DNA of 64,000 bases from Bacteroidales bacterium (GTDB lineage Bacteria > Bacteroidota > Bacteroidia > Bacteroidales > UBA932): positions 1 to 64,000 of the forward strand of contig JAFQGK010000021.1 of NCBI GenBank assembly GCA_017398335.1, read 5' to 3'. Shown in pieces: positions 63,133 to 64,000 of this stretch. The notes under the pieces are model-generated. The model saw only the letters and a list, made by a program, of their open reading frames with translations, ran no database searches and was not told the DNA's origin. The translations under genes were made by a program, and so were the position numbers. Every line of letters begins with the position of its first letter. Position 1 is the stretch's first letter.

Positions 63133-64000
63133 TTACTGATTATCAGCGTTTTTCTCTTTGTATGTCTCTTCCCATGCCGGTACATACTTGTTCAGTTCAA
63201 GGATGTCGGCAGCCACTTCTTCAAGCAGCCATTTAGGTGTCGAGGTCGCCCCGCAGACTCCTACAGTATCGTCAGCTCTGAACCAGTCTCTCTTTATCTC
63301 GGCAGGTGAGTCTATGTGGTATGTTCTGATATTCAACGATTTACATAAGTCGCAAAGGACCTTGCCATTTGAGCTTGCCTTGCCGGAAACAAATATTATT
63401 ATATCGTGCTGAAGGGCAAATTTCGTGAGTTTGGTGTGTCTCGATGCGACCTGGGAGCATATGGTGTTGTTTATTACAAGCATTCCGGAGTTCTTGAAAC
63501 GCTCCACGCTTGCTCCGTTATGTTTGGCCATCCTTTCAAGAAGCCTTGCGCAAACCCGGGCATATTCTGCCGGACTTTTGGTGGTCTGGCTGAATACGAT
63601 AGTCGGAGCGTCAAGCCTTATAGTGCCGTCCTCTATGAACTCTTCCAGCATGAAGTAGTTTTCAACTACAATGGCAGTCCCTTCTGTCTGGCCTACCAGA
63701 CCAAGGACTTCGGCGTGGCCTGTCTTGCCGAAGATGATTATCTGTCCATTTCCGCCTACCTGGCAAAGTTCGTATGCTTCCTTGATCTTCTTCTGAAGCT
63801 GGAGAACCACAGGACAAGTGCAGTCTATGATATTGAAGCCTAGATTTTCAGCGATTCTGTATGTCTGGGGAGGTTCGCCATGGGCTCTGATCAGAAGTGT
63901 CTCTCCCGAAGCTGCTATCATTTCGTTCAGATCTTCCTTGTCGATTGTCACGAGACCCATCTTTGTGAGTCTGTTCAGCTCGGCATCATTATGTACTATG
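63133..64000 (-). CDS. ispH: 4-hydroxy-3-methylbut-2-enyl diphosphate reductase (IspH), 5' end beyond the window
   Basis: The frame is open to the window edge and reads IVHNDAELNRLTKMG upstream of the first internal Met, which matches the IspH block near the N-terminus, so the start lies outside. Iron-sulphur ligands are in DCTCPVV, NNTICSQVASR and GVCGATSTP. The catalytic region SQTT is present. It makes IPP and DMAPP in the MEP pathway, feeding prenyl synthases such as the one at 13454. About 288 residues are visible, close to the full length. Confidence 0.95.
   Translation of the reverse strand, partial: IVHNDAELNRLTKMGLVTIDKEDLNEMIAASGETLLIRAHGEPPQTYRIAENLGFNIIDCTCPVVLQLQKKIKEAYELCQVGGNGQIIIFGKTGHAEVLGLVGQTEGTAIVVENYFMLEEFIEDGTIRLDAPTIVFSQTTKSPAEYARVCARLLERMAKHNGASVERFKNSGMLVINNTICSQVASRHTKLTKFALQHDIIIFVSGKASSNGKVLCDLCKSLNIRTYHIDSPAEIKRDWFRADDTVGVCGATSTPKWLLEEVAADILELNKYVPAWEETYKEKNADNQ

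Overview
The window looks like a chromosomal segment of a gut-type Bacteroidales bacterium. It carries a SusC/SusD starch-utilisation locus and a BACON domain, many genes are preceded by the Bacteroidetes -7 element TAnnTTTG, and Shine-Dalgarno sequences are poor. Base composition is moderate. Genus and family cannot be fixed from the sequence alone. TAG and TGA both end intact genes here, so the code is standard.

Layout. Positions 1-2380 are the decayed end of an integrative element. They hold a quasi-palindrome, a DUF6371-like primase remnant with internal deletions, a small conserved protein broken by an amber codon, a tyrosine recombinase broken by TGA and an internal deletion, and a tRNA/tmRNA 3'-end-like site with its terminator. 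Positions 2480-6440 carry a YegP-type protein, a CYTH protein, a lipocalin and a FeoA-FeoB fusion. Positions 6474-14437 (minus) read as one operon: polyprenyl synthetase, U32 peptidase-like protein, then RND adaptor, pump and outer-membrane factor. Positions 14566-19379 hold an outer-membrane beta-barrel protein, RsgA and a MATE exporter. Positions 19447-21585 (minus) encode an unusual tandem SGNH hydrolase.

The centre (21616-47482) is devoted to alpha-glucan use. An OPA-family transporter and a DPE2-like 4-alpha-glucanotransferase precede a LytS/LytR-type two-component system on the minus strand. Divergent from that system runs a nine-gene sus-like operon: MFS transporter, SusC, SusD, a 1032-residue SusE/F-type protein with about eight modules, a BACON-GH13 amylase with a SusE/F-type module inside its barrel, a type I pullulanase, a GH13 amylase, a SusA-like neopullulanase and a SusB-like GH97 glucosidase. 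The proposed flow is surface capture and cutting (SusD, SusE/F, BACON-GH13), TonB-driven import (SusC), periplasmic debranching and hydrolysis by the other lipoprotein enzymes, inner-membrane uptake (MFS), and cytosolic remodelling (MalQ). Two matching 29-bp sites with 21-bp direct repeats lie upstream of the OPA-malQ unit and of the sus operon, and are the best candidates for the operators of the LytTR regulator. The enzyme gene gaps contain a family of hairpin-bracketed repeats.

The right end (47647-64000) is housekeeping: UvrA, a nucleoside kinase, an MBL hydrolase, a deoxynucleoside kinase, an acyl-CoA synthetase, QueH, a GH125 alpha-mannosidase, TatA/TatC, an Rpe-like epimerase, an S41 protease, RdgB, RecO, EF-P and a partial IspH.

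The most notable observations are the shared operator pair, the shuffling of a starch-binding module from the SusE/F gene into the adjacent amylase, the repeat family between the enzyme genes, and a G8 tract in the susC signal-peptide codons. All functional statements come from reading motifs by eye; no database search was run.
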